A stretch of DNA of 64,000 nucleotides from Lingula anatina (Eukaryota > Brachiopoda > Lingulata > Lingulida > Lingulidae): positions 249,538 to 313,537 of the forward strand of contig NW_019776057.1 in NCBI RefSeq assembly GCF_001039355.2, in the 5' to 3' direction. Position numbers and translations under genes: made by a program. The notes beneath the pieces were generated by a model. It was not told the DNA's origin, ran no database searches, and saw only the letters and a program-made list of their open reading frames with translations. Positions 49,901-63,400 of the stretch are shown piece by piece (positions within the stretch are counted from its first letter, which is position 1; each line of letters begins with the position of its first letter).

Positions 49901-52900
49901 CCGACGGAAGCTGGACAAATTGATAGTGCTTGGAAACGCTAAGTTTGTGCTTGGTAACTTTACGTTGTGCTTGTTAATCTGAAGTGGGGCTCGTTAATAT
50001 TGGCGTTTGCGCTAGGGAATCTGAGGCTCGTGCTCGGAAACGGCAATAATCGTTCATGAGACCTGGCTTATTGTGGCAGGGCAAAAAAATTTTTTTTTTG
50101 TCAATTTTGATGTAATATTACACAATGCTTCAGCAAAGGCTAGAACAGCAAACTAACTAGTCCACCGTCCAAATATGGCAACCAAAGCACAGGCTTCAAA
50201 CAACTATGCATCCGCGAAAAGTGCGCTGTTTGAAATAAACAAGTTGGTGAAATTGACAAAGCCTGCCGGTGTTTACCGTCTGTTTGTTTTTATTTCATTT
50301 GCTCTCTGGTATCTTTCTGAAAATTTATATTAGAAATGTTCTATTGATTTTATGTTGTAAAAAGTAAATCCGTCGGAATTCCTTAGAATAACATTTATTT
50401 TACCTTCATTTTCAGGGGATTCCCTTGTATTTATAGTGTTATATGTGGCCCCAATGGGGATTTTTCACCCCTCCCCCACTCTTGATTAATTAAATTCTTC
50501 ATGGGCCAGATTGAAAATGATATTCCAAAATACATTCAAAATCTTAGGAAGGTTAATTGCGGATAATGCTGTGAGGACATTCTTGTGCAAGGGCGAACTT
50601 GGCCAATATATTTTTTTTACTTCGTCTCCCGGTTTTGGAGCGCCTGTTCTAATTTTTGAAAGCGAGGCAATGGAATCAAACAATACGATGCAATATGTAA
50701 TCTCGTAAAAATTGCTATTTTTAAATAAAGACCATAGCATGGAGTACATTGAAATGCGACTCGTTTATTATTGTGATCTTCAATAATAATTAATATAAAA
50801 GATACGATATAAAAGGTTCTTATCGACGGCCAATTTATTAGCTTTATAGATTTTTAAAAGTTTTTGGAGATTAAAAACACAAAAGCTGTCATGTTTCAAA
50901 TCGAGGCCCCACATATTGTTCTTGTGCTGGCAACCAACTTAAAAGCTTGCCATCTAATCCGCTAATAGATACTGAATAGATTCCCTGTGGGGAACTATAC
51001 AAAAGGGTTGGCCATATTTGACATAGACTAGTTAGTCTGCAATGTTTCTAATCAAGTGTTCTCTTACTGTAATGGGATATCCAAAGCAGCCACCTTATTG
51101 ACATCAATTCTTCTTGGTTCTGGGTGAAACTAGAAGGAAAAGATTGTTCACACCAATGTTTTCTGTTAATTTTAAATAATAACTAGAGGATCAGAGAGGC
51201 GATACCGCCTCCGAATATTGTACCACCAGCTGGGGTAAGCGCGATCGTATAGACCCCCACACACACAAAAAAGGGACATCACCACCAGTCTTGTGCTTGA
51301 CAAGCTGTAAAAAATGCAATCAACAAGAATTCTCAAAATATGCAAAAAAATATATAACTAAAAATGGTACAATCAAAGTTCAGTTCATAGTAAGGTAGGT
51401 CAAAGGTCAATTTCAAGGTCACAGTAAATCTCCAGTATATGACTTCCTATTCAAGTTCAATAGCAACTATGGACCTATCTCTGCCAGTTTTGGAGATAAA
51501 AGGGAACCAAAATTTGTAAACTTAAATTCATGATGAAAAGTAGGCCAAAGGTCAATTTCAAGGTCACACTTAGATTGCCTCTAATGACTTCTATTCAATT
51601 TCAATAGTTACTATAGGCGTATTTTTGCCAGTTTTGGAGATAAAAGGGAACCAAAATTTGCAATGTTAAGTTCATGGTTAAAAGTAGGTCAAAGGTCAAT
51701 TTTAAGGTTACAGTAAATGGACTCTAATGACTTCCTATTCAACTTCAATAGTAACTATGGATCTATCTCTGCCAGTTTTGGAGATAAAAGGGAACAAAAT
51801 TTGCAAAGTTCAATTCATGATGAAAAATAGGTCAAAAGTCAATTTCAAGGTCACATTTAGATTGCCAGTATATGACTTCTTATTCAAGTTCAATAATAAC
51901 TATGGACCTATCTCTGCTAGTTTTGGAGATAAAAGGGAACAAAATTTGCAAAGTTTAATTCATGATGTAAAGTAGGTCAAAGGTCAATTTCAAGGTCACA
52001 TTTAGATTGCCAGTATATGACTTTCTATTCATGTTCAATAGTAACCACAGACCTATCTCTGCCAGTTTTGGAGATAAAAGGGAACCAAAATTTGCAAAGT
52101 TCAATTCATGATGAAAAGTAGGTCAAAGGTCAATTTCAAGGTCACATTTAGATTGCCAATATATGATTTCCTATTCAACTTCAATAGTAACTATGGACCT
52201 ATCTCTGCCAGTTTTGGAGATATAAGGGACTAAATGTTATAATTTTGGAGTTACAATAATGTGCCATAAATTTCGTACAGAAAAAATTAATTAAAATAAA
52301 GTAAAGGTCATTTTGGTCAAAATTCTTGAAATGGGAGGTGCTCTGAAGTTCCAGATGTTCAAATTTGATGAAATAATGTCATTTTTGACCACAGGTTGTC
52401 TGCTTCGCCAAGCCTTATGTTTTATTTTTCCAGAGTTCAAAATTTATTATCCATTACCGTACTGCACATTTTGCTTTCACCACCAATATGTACTTTTTGA
52501 TACCGCGTAACTCGAAAACCGTATGGAATACAAAAAAACGGAGACAACTTCCAGTGTTGGGCTTTACATGCTCTACAAAATGCAAAAAAGAATGGGTCTC
52601 TAGCATTAACGGTTCCCGAATTAGAGACAGTTTTCAGTTTCAGTATCTTATGGCCGCTACTCCCGTGAAAATGCACCGATTGACCACAAATTCAGGGAGA
52701 TGAAAGATGACCTGAAGGGTAACACTTTTCAATAATATTATTGGTTAAGTCTGTGTGGTGTCTGAATAACAGGGCAAATAATTTTTTTTTCGTAAAAAAA
52801 TTTGTTTTTTTGAAAATTTTGGCCCGTTTGATCTTGAAATAAAGGTCAAAGGTCAAATCCAAGGGCATATTTGAAATCTACACATATGACTTTTGGAAAG

Positions 52901-55900
52901 CCGCCTGTAGAAATTTTTCCCATAACCCCTTCCGTAGGGTAGATAATTAGCATTTAATTTTGCCATTTTTGGACAAGGGTGCATTGCAATGAGTGCCACA
53001 CCTAGACCCCAATACCGACAAAGCCCAAATTTTACGTGGAACGAGTTGAGATTATAGGTGACCTAAATCCAAGAGATGGGTACGGAGGCCCTTACCGTCT
53101 AGGAGGAGAAGCGGTAACGGTAGCCGTCCGGCGGAGCCGGCGAAGCCGGCGGAACCGGCGGAGCCGCAGGAGCCGGCGGAACGATCCGGACGGGACTAAA
53201 ACCATGTGTACCGCCAGCGCTAACGCTGGTGGTACAATAATATACAGTTACCTTCAGATAATTTTTTCATTTGTTATGCAATGAATAATTATTAGTTACT
53301 TTTTATTATTTACTTATCAATCTCCTTCTTTTAATCACGATTCCATGATTTATTGTCTTTATTCCGGGTGACAAAAAACGTACATCAGCAAGTAAATACT
53401 TGAATGAATAAATGAATAAGAAACTTTTATGCTTCTGCATTAACTAAAATGCCCTAATATTTATGTTGTTCTTAACTTTTAACTTAATTTAAATTTTAAC
53501 AATTTTGAGCCTAAAAAGAACTAGCATTCATCACATAAATGACAAATCTTGGTGAAAAAAAATCAAATGGTTATACTACCCCTTAAAAAACTTACTGAAG
53601 GACTCTGGTGTTCCCATTGTAGAAAACACACAGGTGAGAAATTGCAGGCGCACCTGGATTTCCTCTCTGTAGCAGTACCTGGGGAAGAATCCATTAAATG
53701 TTCAAGTTAAATTCAATTTAATCATGCTTAGCATTTCACTTTTGCCAAATAAAGACTTAAGACTTAGTTTCTTAAAATCTTGGATCTTTGTGAAAAAAAT
53801 CTCCCTATTTCTACGTTTAAATCTGACAAATTTGTTTGATCTTTTCAACAGACGGTTGTATGTTTCTATTTATATGAATCATTCAAACTTAACATTAAGA
53901 AATGTATTGAGAAATCACAGTCTTACATAGCATTTGAGGGCAAGTTTCCTTTCTTGGCACGGTTGGTTATGTACATCAAATTACTAAAGAAATGCTTCAT
54001 CATATGAAGTTCTCTTTCAGCCCACCTAAAAACCAAGTACATTTTATCTTAGTTGAGCAACACTAATTCAGATGTCAAATAAAGCCATGAGAAAAAATCA
54101 ATAAACAACTTATCTAATTTTGGCAATATTGACATTAAACATAACATATGCCAAATCCAGTTGGTCAATTCCTTTAAATTGTGTTAAAAACTATCTTTGA
54201 AATATGAAACTTGTTTTTTTTATGCCTTTCTCTACTTACATTGCAACAGAGTGTGTGTCTATACCACTCCTATATTGCTGGAATGATGCAAAAATCTTTG
54301 GCAACAGTCGCAAGGAGACAACAACTGATCTGTAATATAGATAAATATATTAATTTACTAAAGTCTCGATTTTTTTTTTCAATTTTAATTTAAATTCTTA
54401 AAACTATATTGAAACCGGTGCTTTTTTAAGTTAAGTGCAAGACAAACGTATGTGCTACGCGTAGAAATCTTTTACAACTATCAATATTTGTGCTTACGAT
54501 ATATATATCATGGAGAGCATGCAATGTTTTACAACCAAAAGTGAGCACTCTTCAAAAATTACAGAATAAATTTATAATCTTAGAAAACTTTTTTTTCTTT
54601 TTCTCCTTTAATAAAAGCATTATGGCAGTACTCTAAAGAGAAAGTGTCTGTCAGTGTTTACTTCTTCTAAATCCCACTTCTGACCACAATTATCTCTATC
54701 TCACCTGTGTCTTGCCACATTATTGATGCAGGCTTCAATGAACTTCATCCTAATTCTCCTGTCTGTGGCAAAGCACACCAGTGTACACAGGGCTTTCTCT
54801 GCCTCCAAGGCCAGACCCTCAGGTAACAAATGCTAAAAAGATTGTACACAAAAATCAATACAATATGGTATGGGATCAGAGGCATACACATCTCTTCTGG
54901 GCATCCCAAAAGCCAGGCTGAACATATCAAAAAGATCATTCCAAGCATGTAAATTCTTTATAGAAAAAAACAAAAATATTGTAAAAATGTATAAAAATTG
55001 AAAATTGCCTTGTATAATATCCCAAATATAATACATAACCTCACCAGCATACTAACTTTAAAATGCAACTCTTATTCACCACACCTTTGTACAAAGTTTC
55101 ACAATAAAATGATTAAGATTAATTATTACTCACCACATCCTCATCTTGCACAAGATCCCATAACAAAGTATTTCCAGGTTCACACACGTCCTCCAACGAG
55201 AAGCTGTTACAAAGGCGAGCTCTGTCTTCTGGCCCATGGATGCCTTCTCTTTGAGGAATTACATCTATGATGATGTAGAAATGTATATCACAAAAAGTCA
55301 GGTCTCTTTTATAAGTTTACATAAAGAGTCTTGAGCCACTTTTGGACAAAACTCTTAACGATGTAATTTTTTTTTTTTTTTTTTTGTTTTGCCAAATTTG
55401 GCTAAAAACAGTATTATGGTTTACATTTTCTCTTCCCATGTCCCTTTACCCCTTTTTTTTTTTTTACATACTATGCTGCTGATATGTAGTATCTTGCTCC
55501 TTTCACTCTCACTCTCCTGTATACTGACTATGCTGTAAATTACCAGGATATATAGCAGCCATGTATACTCACTATGCTGTAAATTGCCAGGATATATTGC
55601 AGCCATGCTGGCCAAATGTTGCTGGAGCTGGTGGCTGTTGATGGAAGCTGCGGCATTGATGTGTGCCAGCTCTTCTTCACTCATCATCTCTTCACCATCA
55701 AAGTCAGCCATGTTTTTATCTGATTTGGTGCTCATTCTGGAGCTATTACAACTGCCTTCATCTGGACTGAGGATGTCTTCTAGGTAATCACTACTAGAAA
55801 ACACAGAAAAATTTCAATACTAACTGGTAGCAGGCAAGCATTCATTCAGTACCAGCCAAATTTCTAATGTTTGACCTAATAATGCTAATCTTGCAAGAAT

Positions 55901-56022
55901 AATGAAACGGGTTTAATATCCTCTATCCAAAGTGCATTCTCTAGAATAATGGGATAAATATCTACTTGCATAAACTTTGCAAAGGAAAATGAGGGCATGG
56001 TAAAATTTTAATTCTAAAATTT

Positions 56023-56057
<35 letters not shown>

Positions 56058-59000
56058 GCGCACGCACGCTCACAAACACAATAAAACCTGAATATAAGCA
56101 CACATATGACCATGCCAAGAAGCTCTCCAATATTCTCTATCTACGATCTCACCTCTGTGTCCTCTGTACTCGGCCTGGCAATATATGTGAGCAATCATAA
56201 ACTTCTGTCCGCACACTTCCACTGTCCACGCTGGACTGGACAGGGGGCAGCACCTCCTGGTCTGTTTCTCTGGCCAGTTTACTACTGACCATTACATCAG
56301 ACTCACTAAGGCTGCGCTTCTCCTTAAATAACAAGATAATTCCTTCATTTTTGATTACTTATTGCTTTTTTCCCACGGTAATTTGTCTTTTTAATAACCC
56401 CCTTTTCACTTCTCCTTCTTTTAAATACTTATCTTCTATGCTTGTCCAATATGTCCTTCTATGTTTCTCATTTGTTTCTTCTCTTTCAGAAAAAAATGCT
56501 AGTTTTCAGTCTGTCAATAATCAACGAAGCAGTCAACACCATATGCTTGCTAATAAGCGTTAAGTTTGAGATAAACACAAAATAAAAGAGCTTCTATGGC
56601 CCTGTATGGGGTGTTAATGGAAGATATATATTCTTGCTACCCAAAAAAAATTGAAATCATTGCCAAAAAGATGAATGTGTGAGACAATGCAAATCTAACA
56701 GATAAATTTTAAAGTTAATTCACACCATGTAATAATTTAATGACTCCAAAGAGAAAAAGTTTTAATGTGAAAAAAAGAGTAACAAATTGCTCAGTTAAAT
56801 GATGAAGTTAATAAAGTGACATTAAACTTCCCCATACAGAGTATGAAACAGTCAACTACTAAGCACTAGTACTACTAGCTCCATCCCACCCCCAACCCAC
56901 CCAGTATGGGGGTAGGGCAAACCCACTCACTGAATTTAAGGGCTTCTTCAAATCCTCTAAACGATGAGCGCTAGCACCAGATTCCTTCTTGGTTGTTTTT
57001 CTATTGTTCTTTTTCTGTTTCCTTGAAGGAAGAGAAGTAGGGCTCTTTTTCGTAGTTTTGCTTTCATCTTTTTCCTTTTGCACAGTTATCTTTTTGGAGC
57101 TGGCAGTTTCTTTGCTGCCATCTGTATTTTTGCTCTTTTTGATACCATTGATATTTTTCAAGTTTTGTTTCTTTTGAGCTCGCTGTTTGGTGATTTTAGC
57201 CTTGTGGGTTATTTTCTGAGCTCGTTTATGTAATGCTTTCTTGCATCGTTCTCGAAATAGTCTTTCCCGCCTGACACGTGCAATTTCACACGCCTCCTCC
57301 AACAGCTCATCATCATCACTGTATTCATCACTGCTGATCTCAGTGCTCTCCTGGTCACTCTGAGACCTGTGCATGCCACGCCCTTTACATAAATGACCCA
57401 TACTGACCAACTTGACCTGCTCCACCAGAGCTTCCTCATCAGAATTTAAATATTCTTCCTCCTCTTCATCCTCATCTGATGAAAACCTGGCCTTGTGTCC
57501 TTTGCACCTATCATGGCTGGGTTTTCCATAGCGATGCTGTTTTATAGCACCAGAGCTTTGTTCATGCTCATGATGTTGGTGATGATGATGGTGGTGATGG
57601 TGGTGGTGGTGATGCCGATGCAGATGTGAAAGATGAGGATCTTCAACCTCATCATCTTCACCACATATATGTTCTCCCTCGCTTGTTTCCTCCTCTTCCT
57701 CCTCCTCCTCACTATTACTCTCCCTTCTGTGATGACCATGTTTGCACGCACGACGACCAGGTTTAAAGACTGGTTTCACTCCGCATCTGGGTCGTTTATG
57801 CCCAGCTCCCTCCTCATGATGATGCTCATCATCTGTGGGCAGGCTCTCCTCACTGATACTGCTCAAATCACTGTTGGCACACAGGCTGCTGGTGTCAGCT
57901 TCTGGGGTGTGGTGCCTTTCTTGACCAGCTTTGTGACTACTAGCGCCATCTGTTGGCTGGTCGCTGTCATCCTCAACTGCCTGTCATGATGAACAAAGAC
58001 AACAACCTGAGACTCCAGAAGCAACTTTTACAAGGTGTTAGTGTAAGAAGAAATGATCTTGACTGGTGATAAAATGTTAAAGAAGTTGTGAGCAAAACCA
58101 AATGGCAGCAACTTGCTACTAGTACAGACAGAAATTTGAAAGATGGGCTCGTTTCCCTGCAATACAATTTCATATCAACTTCATTTACAGTTTCTGAACT
58201 TATTATTATTTTATTCTTCTGTTGTTACTTTAAGTAGATTTTACAAGTTAATCGTATTTGTGCATCAAATTTCCATATTTATAAACAGACTTACAGCAAA
58301 GTGGTTACACATCTGCATAATTCAGATGATAGTAATTGGATTTTTGCATGATCTCAATTCAAACGGGTTACAATGCTCGGAACATAGAATGGAAGCTTTG
58401 TTCATAATTGGATAATTGGAGCACCTAACTGGATAAATAGATTTCCTTTATTCATTTGCAATTTCCACTTCAAAATATTTACCACTTTGCCATGGCCTGT
58501 CACTGCTTATTGTGTATAACAAATATTCACCTGTACTTTTCTTTTCTTCCCCCTTCCGCTGCCACTGGCATTGCTCCCAGTGGGGGACACATCTTTGGAA
58601 CCAGTCCCTCTTCCACCACCTGCCTTGGTGTCCAACACACCTGAAAACAAATTAACAACAATAAATTAACAATAATTATGCCAGATTACAGCCTGCATTT
58701 TTTTCTAATTGCTAAAAGCATGTAAGTTTGGGGAAAATGCTTTACTATTAACTCTGATAATGTATAACTATATTAATTCTGATAATTATGCCAGATTACA
58801 GCCAGCATGTGACTTTTCTTAAGGCTAAAACCATGCAGGTTTAGAAAAATGTTTGTTTTGCTATTAATTCTGATAACTTATAGGAAATCATCTTCATTAC
58901 AAACAGGTACTTGATGGAAGTAATGTCATTTCAATTAATAGCTACACATCTGTTGAACTGTTTCATGGAATAGATATTATTAAGATCTTGCACTAACCAA

Positions 59001-60403
59001 ATAATATTACATGAACATTTATATCACATTTTAATTTTTGTTTAAAACAAAAAATTAAGTCCTTTCCCTCTTACTACAAGCATAATATCCAACTGTTTCA
59101 TGCACATGCACAAACAAACATTTGAACAAACAATACTGGTATGCATGCACACACACACACAATCTCCCACGCATGCACATACACACATACATACATACAT
59201 ACATACATACATACATACATACATACATACATACATACATACAAATACCAACACAAAAAAACACATTTATATACCTTGTTCTTCTTCCTCCTCCTCCTCC
59301 TCTCTGACAGGAGTGCTGTAGCCAGGTCTATCATACACAGCTTGTACTGGGTGGACAGTCTGGCTCATGGCTGTGGTCCAGAGACATTTGATCAGAGCAG
59401 AGGCCAGGAACAGGGTCTAAAATAGTTCATAAATCAATATATATCAAGTCTTGAACACAAGGATGAAAATGGAAATAATTGCTGCAATAAATCTGGAAAG
59501 AATTAGGGATAAGAGTGAGACTGCATGTACATCTGTAATGGTTAAAATGTGGTAAAACAGTGAATGTTTAAGTCTAATATAAGGAGTTTCAAAGATTTAG
59601 AATTATAAGTTTGTTAGGTGTCACAGTGCAAATGTAACAGTGGGCATGACACTGTGTAAAGCGGAACAGTGAAGATGTGGAAATGGGTACAAAACTTTGT
59701 TAGGCATGACATTGTGTTAGGTGTTGCACAGCACATGTCATTTAGCATGACATTGTGATGTAACCATGTGCTGGCTGAAGGCACACAGAAGTACTTGCCT
59801 GTTCAGTGTGGGCAGAGGGTTCCAGGTTGGAAACCAGTCTTAGAAGATGCTGCACTGGTTGAGCCTCTAGGTTCTTGATCAGCACAATGAGTGTGTCATA
59901 GACCTGCTTGCTACAATGCTTCAGCTAAAATTCAAAAATTTACACAATCATTTAGTCTTTAAGAGTGCAGTTAATATAAATATGTACACATTTAAATTTT
60001 AAACTAATGTTCTTGCAGTGTCAAGTTACAAATATCAACAATTACCTTTTAAACTATAGTCAAATAAGCACAAATAATTTTATGAAACAGCAAACTAGTT
60101 GCCATTAAAAAATTCAAAAGAAAATATAGCTGTTATTCTCATGAAGTCCCTTACCTGTGCTGCTGCCCAAATACAGTCTAAATGCTCTGCTGTCACTCTT
60201 CCCTCTATTGCAAGGAAATTCAGGATGATCTGACTCTGCTTGATAATCTATAAAGTCAAGAAAATACACAACAGGCTGTAAAATAGCAATAATACAGTAG
60301 CCCTACAAAAGTTCGTTTTTATTATTATTTTGGTCTCATTTTATCCCCTAATAAAACACTTAATTGACTTTAAAATTTCAAGATTTCAAAATAAATAAAT
60401 AAG

Positions 60404-60458
<55 letters not shown>

Positions 60459-63400
60459 ATGCCAAATCCATGCAGTGAGCTATAAAAAAACAAACATTGA
60501 TAGTCTTCCACAGATCACAATTACCTCAACATGCAGGTTTGGTCCAAAAATATGTTCAATGATCTTTTTTTCTATCAACCAGTTAGCAATCTGAGAGCCT
60601 ACGTGTTCTGCCTCCAGGAATGACTCATTGCTGCTTACTATGTCATTGTACATATTAATCTGATTCTGAAAGATAAGATATTAATTTATTATATTTTTGT
60701 TGAAGTACCATCTTATATCAATAATTTTCTTAACACACAGAAAAAAAGTTTTATTGCTTTACACGAAAAATCAATCAGATCCCAGATGTATTATTCAATA
60801 TTTCCTCTTAAAACAAAAAAACTTAACAAAACAATTGTTCTATGTGAAAAAAAGACTTTTAGATAAAGACTAAGCATTAATAAATAATATAGAAATTGAT
60901 TTCATGGTCTCTATTAAGCGATGTTCGATAGTGAACAGTTTAAGTTGCTTTCTGCACAGGAGCAGTATCTTTTAGATTTAGACTATTCAATCAGATGCCA
61001 CACATTTACCAGCAAACTAAGCAAAATAATAGTTATAAGACATACTACATCACTTACATTAACCTGTGCTATACCAGCCAGCCTTATGGTCAGAGTGGTA
61101 CAAGTGAAGTATTTGAAGGCCAGCTCCAGGCCTTCTTTGTCAAACAGCATATTGGCATCAATGGGTTCCTTCAGTGCTGACCAGATGAGCTCAGTGAGGC
61201 TGCGGGTGCCAGCAACACGCAGCTCCTTGTCAGAGAGTTGGCACATATACCTGTTGGATATGAATAGTGTAAGCAATGTGGCGCATAGAGCCCATGAATG
61301 TACGGGCAGTGTGCGCATGTGTCTAAGAGTTTTCACACGACATGAAAGACCTATGTAGTTTTGATGATAGAAAAGTGTCAGAGAATCAAAATAAAATCAT
61401 AATGTCATCAGTGTGATTATAGAAATGTAAGTAGTAAAAGAATGCAAACATGTTTAACAAACCTACTCTCACCTTATCACATGTGTTCTGAGGGGAACAA
61501 TCTGCTGCATCACAGTCCCTATGTTCATCCACAACCTCAGCTGTAATGAACAGACATCAGACAATTTAATATCCAATTATTGCTTAACATAATTTAGATA
61601 AGTTAATTAAATATTGTATACAACCACTCTATACAGAAAGTTAAAAAAAGTATAAATTAAATTAGAATATATTTATATATTGACATTTTCATTTATGAAA
61701 TCCATTTGTCATTCTTTTGTGTGAAGCATGTGTTTTCTATGTCATCCTGTACTCTGTACAAAAACAATTTTGCCATTTAATTTTAGCCTAATAAAAATTT
61801 TGAACTAAACCATTTGTTAATCCAAAATAAAATTATATATTTTCTTTGGCCATATTATATAGTATAGCATTTGAGTACATTTGATAATGATAGTCTAGAG
61901 AGAGCCCTACTTACATTGGACACAATAGTAATCAGAGTATGCACAAGAGGGAGGGGCAGGTTGTCTGGTTTGGCCTTCTCAAAGCAATGTAGCATAGACT
62001 GAGGGCCATTGCTATCACAGAAGAAACAAACATTTCTCAACAGGAACACTGGAACCTCTGGGTCCTACAATATGAAAATCAGAATAAGAATGAGGGTTGT
62101 ATCATGTGGGGGGGGTATCAAAACCAGGCGGAACATAAGATACACACACAGAGAGTTCTAAAAAGTGTTTTGATAATGATATTATTTTTACCCGAATATC
62201 TAACTGAACATCTAGCTTTAAACAAGTCAAACATGGACTAAAAAACAATCCTGTCTTTATTTGCATAAATAGGAATAAAACTGTCATTTTCAAAAGCTGC
62301 CTTAATTAATATGGTACTTGGTAATTCTTTTAATGTCTGCAGTTTGGTAAAGTCCTTCTTACCGATAGTTCACAATAATTATTTAGTGCATTCGCTTCTT
62401 GCTGAGATAACTCCTGAAAAAGATATACTGGGTTATACGGCAGAAAGGTATGAGACATGACAAGTGATACATACGATTCAATGAAATCAAATATAATGAG
62501 AATTTATGGCAACAATCATTTTCACTTTTTAAAAATGTCACGAGTTCAATATTTTCCAGTTCAACACCACATTGAGCTCTCACATATTTCTGTTAATCCT
62601 CAACAATACTTTTTGATTTACCTCCAGGGAAGTGTGAAATGTATGCTTATAGGCCATGTACAGTGGAAAGTTCATCAGGAAGATTCTGGCCACAACCTGG
62701 AGAAGACCTCCCTTATCCTCAGTAGTCCAATACTCAAGCTCTTGAACCTGTTTTGTTTCATCTTCTTCCTGTTCTAGTTTATCCTTAGCATCGTTTTCAG
62801 ATATAGATTTTCCTTCCCTTTCCTCTTCCACTTTCTCTTTTTTCTTTTCTTGAGATGCATCTGTTTGTTCTACTTTTTTGTCATCATTTCTTGTTTTGTC
62901 AACTTTTTTATCTTCTTCATCTTCAGAAATGTTTATGTTAGGATCATCTTGGTTACCAGTCTCAACAGAAATAGTGGATTCATTTTTGGTCTTTTCCTCT
63001 GTGTTTGCACCTCCATCTCCTTCACTGTTCTGTGCCTCTTTCTCTTTTTCTCTTTCTTGTTCTTTTAAGTAGTCTTCAGGTAATGTTTGAATGTACTTGA
63101 TAGCAAGGTTTAGAATTACTTGGACTACGTTGTTGAGTCTTTCAAAATTCTTTAATTCTTTAAAACAGCATGTGCATTGCCTAATCAAAAAGATAAAAAT
63201 TAAAACATTTCAGTTCAACCTCAAAATTTACATACTTATTGTCTGTCACCAAGTCTTAAATATAAACAAACCCAAATGTGAAATTATTTACACAGAAAGT
63301 ATAAACATATATTAATAGATCATAAATCTTCCCTATCAACTTTGGTTTTAACAAATATTTCAAACTGTAGTCAAAGTTTTACCAAAGTTGTATACTTAAA

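Larger units (their letters stand above)
51181..53238. mobile_element. Pearl-like/Helentron-derived element, full-length copy
   Basis: Starts AACTAGAGGATCAGAGAGG with a perfect 6-bp hairpin (51196-51211). A 14-bp ATTGTACCACCAGC at 51217-51230 is the exact inverse of 53225-53238. Inside is a tandem core (51397-52234), then ~1 kb of unique sequence, a GC-rich minisatellite, and a right end with hairpin CCAGCG-CTAA-CGCTGG (53214-53229). Conserved flanks around a ~145-bp tandem core with terminal hairpins are the layout described for bivalve pearl and other Helentron-derived elements. No transposase is encoded. Confidence 0.65.

Noticed and set aside
50486-50749. 87-residue minus-strand frame in USP34 intron 20
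   Set aside because: No recognisable motif, no good splice sites, and no match to the missing part of any USP34 exon.
51181-53238. CRISPR-like array from the regularly spaced core repeats
   Set aside because: Units are contiguous 145-bp repeats with no spacers, in a eukaryotic intron.
59042-59425. Several overlapping frames of repeated His/Thr/Tyr or Val/Cys/Met residues
   Set aside because: Translations of the (ACAT)n repeat and its antisense.
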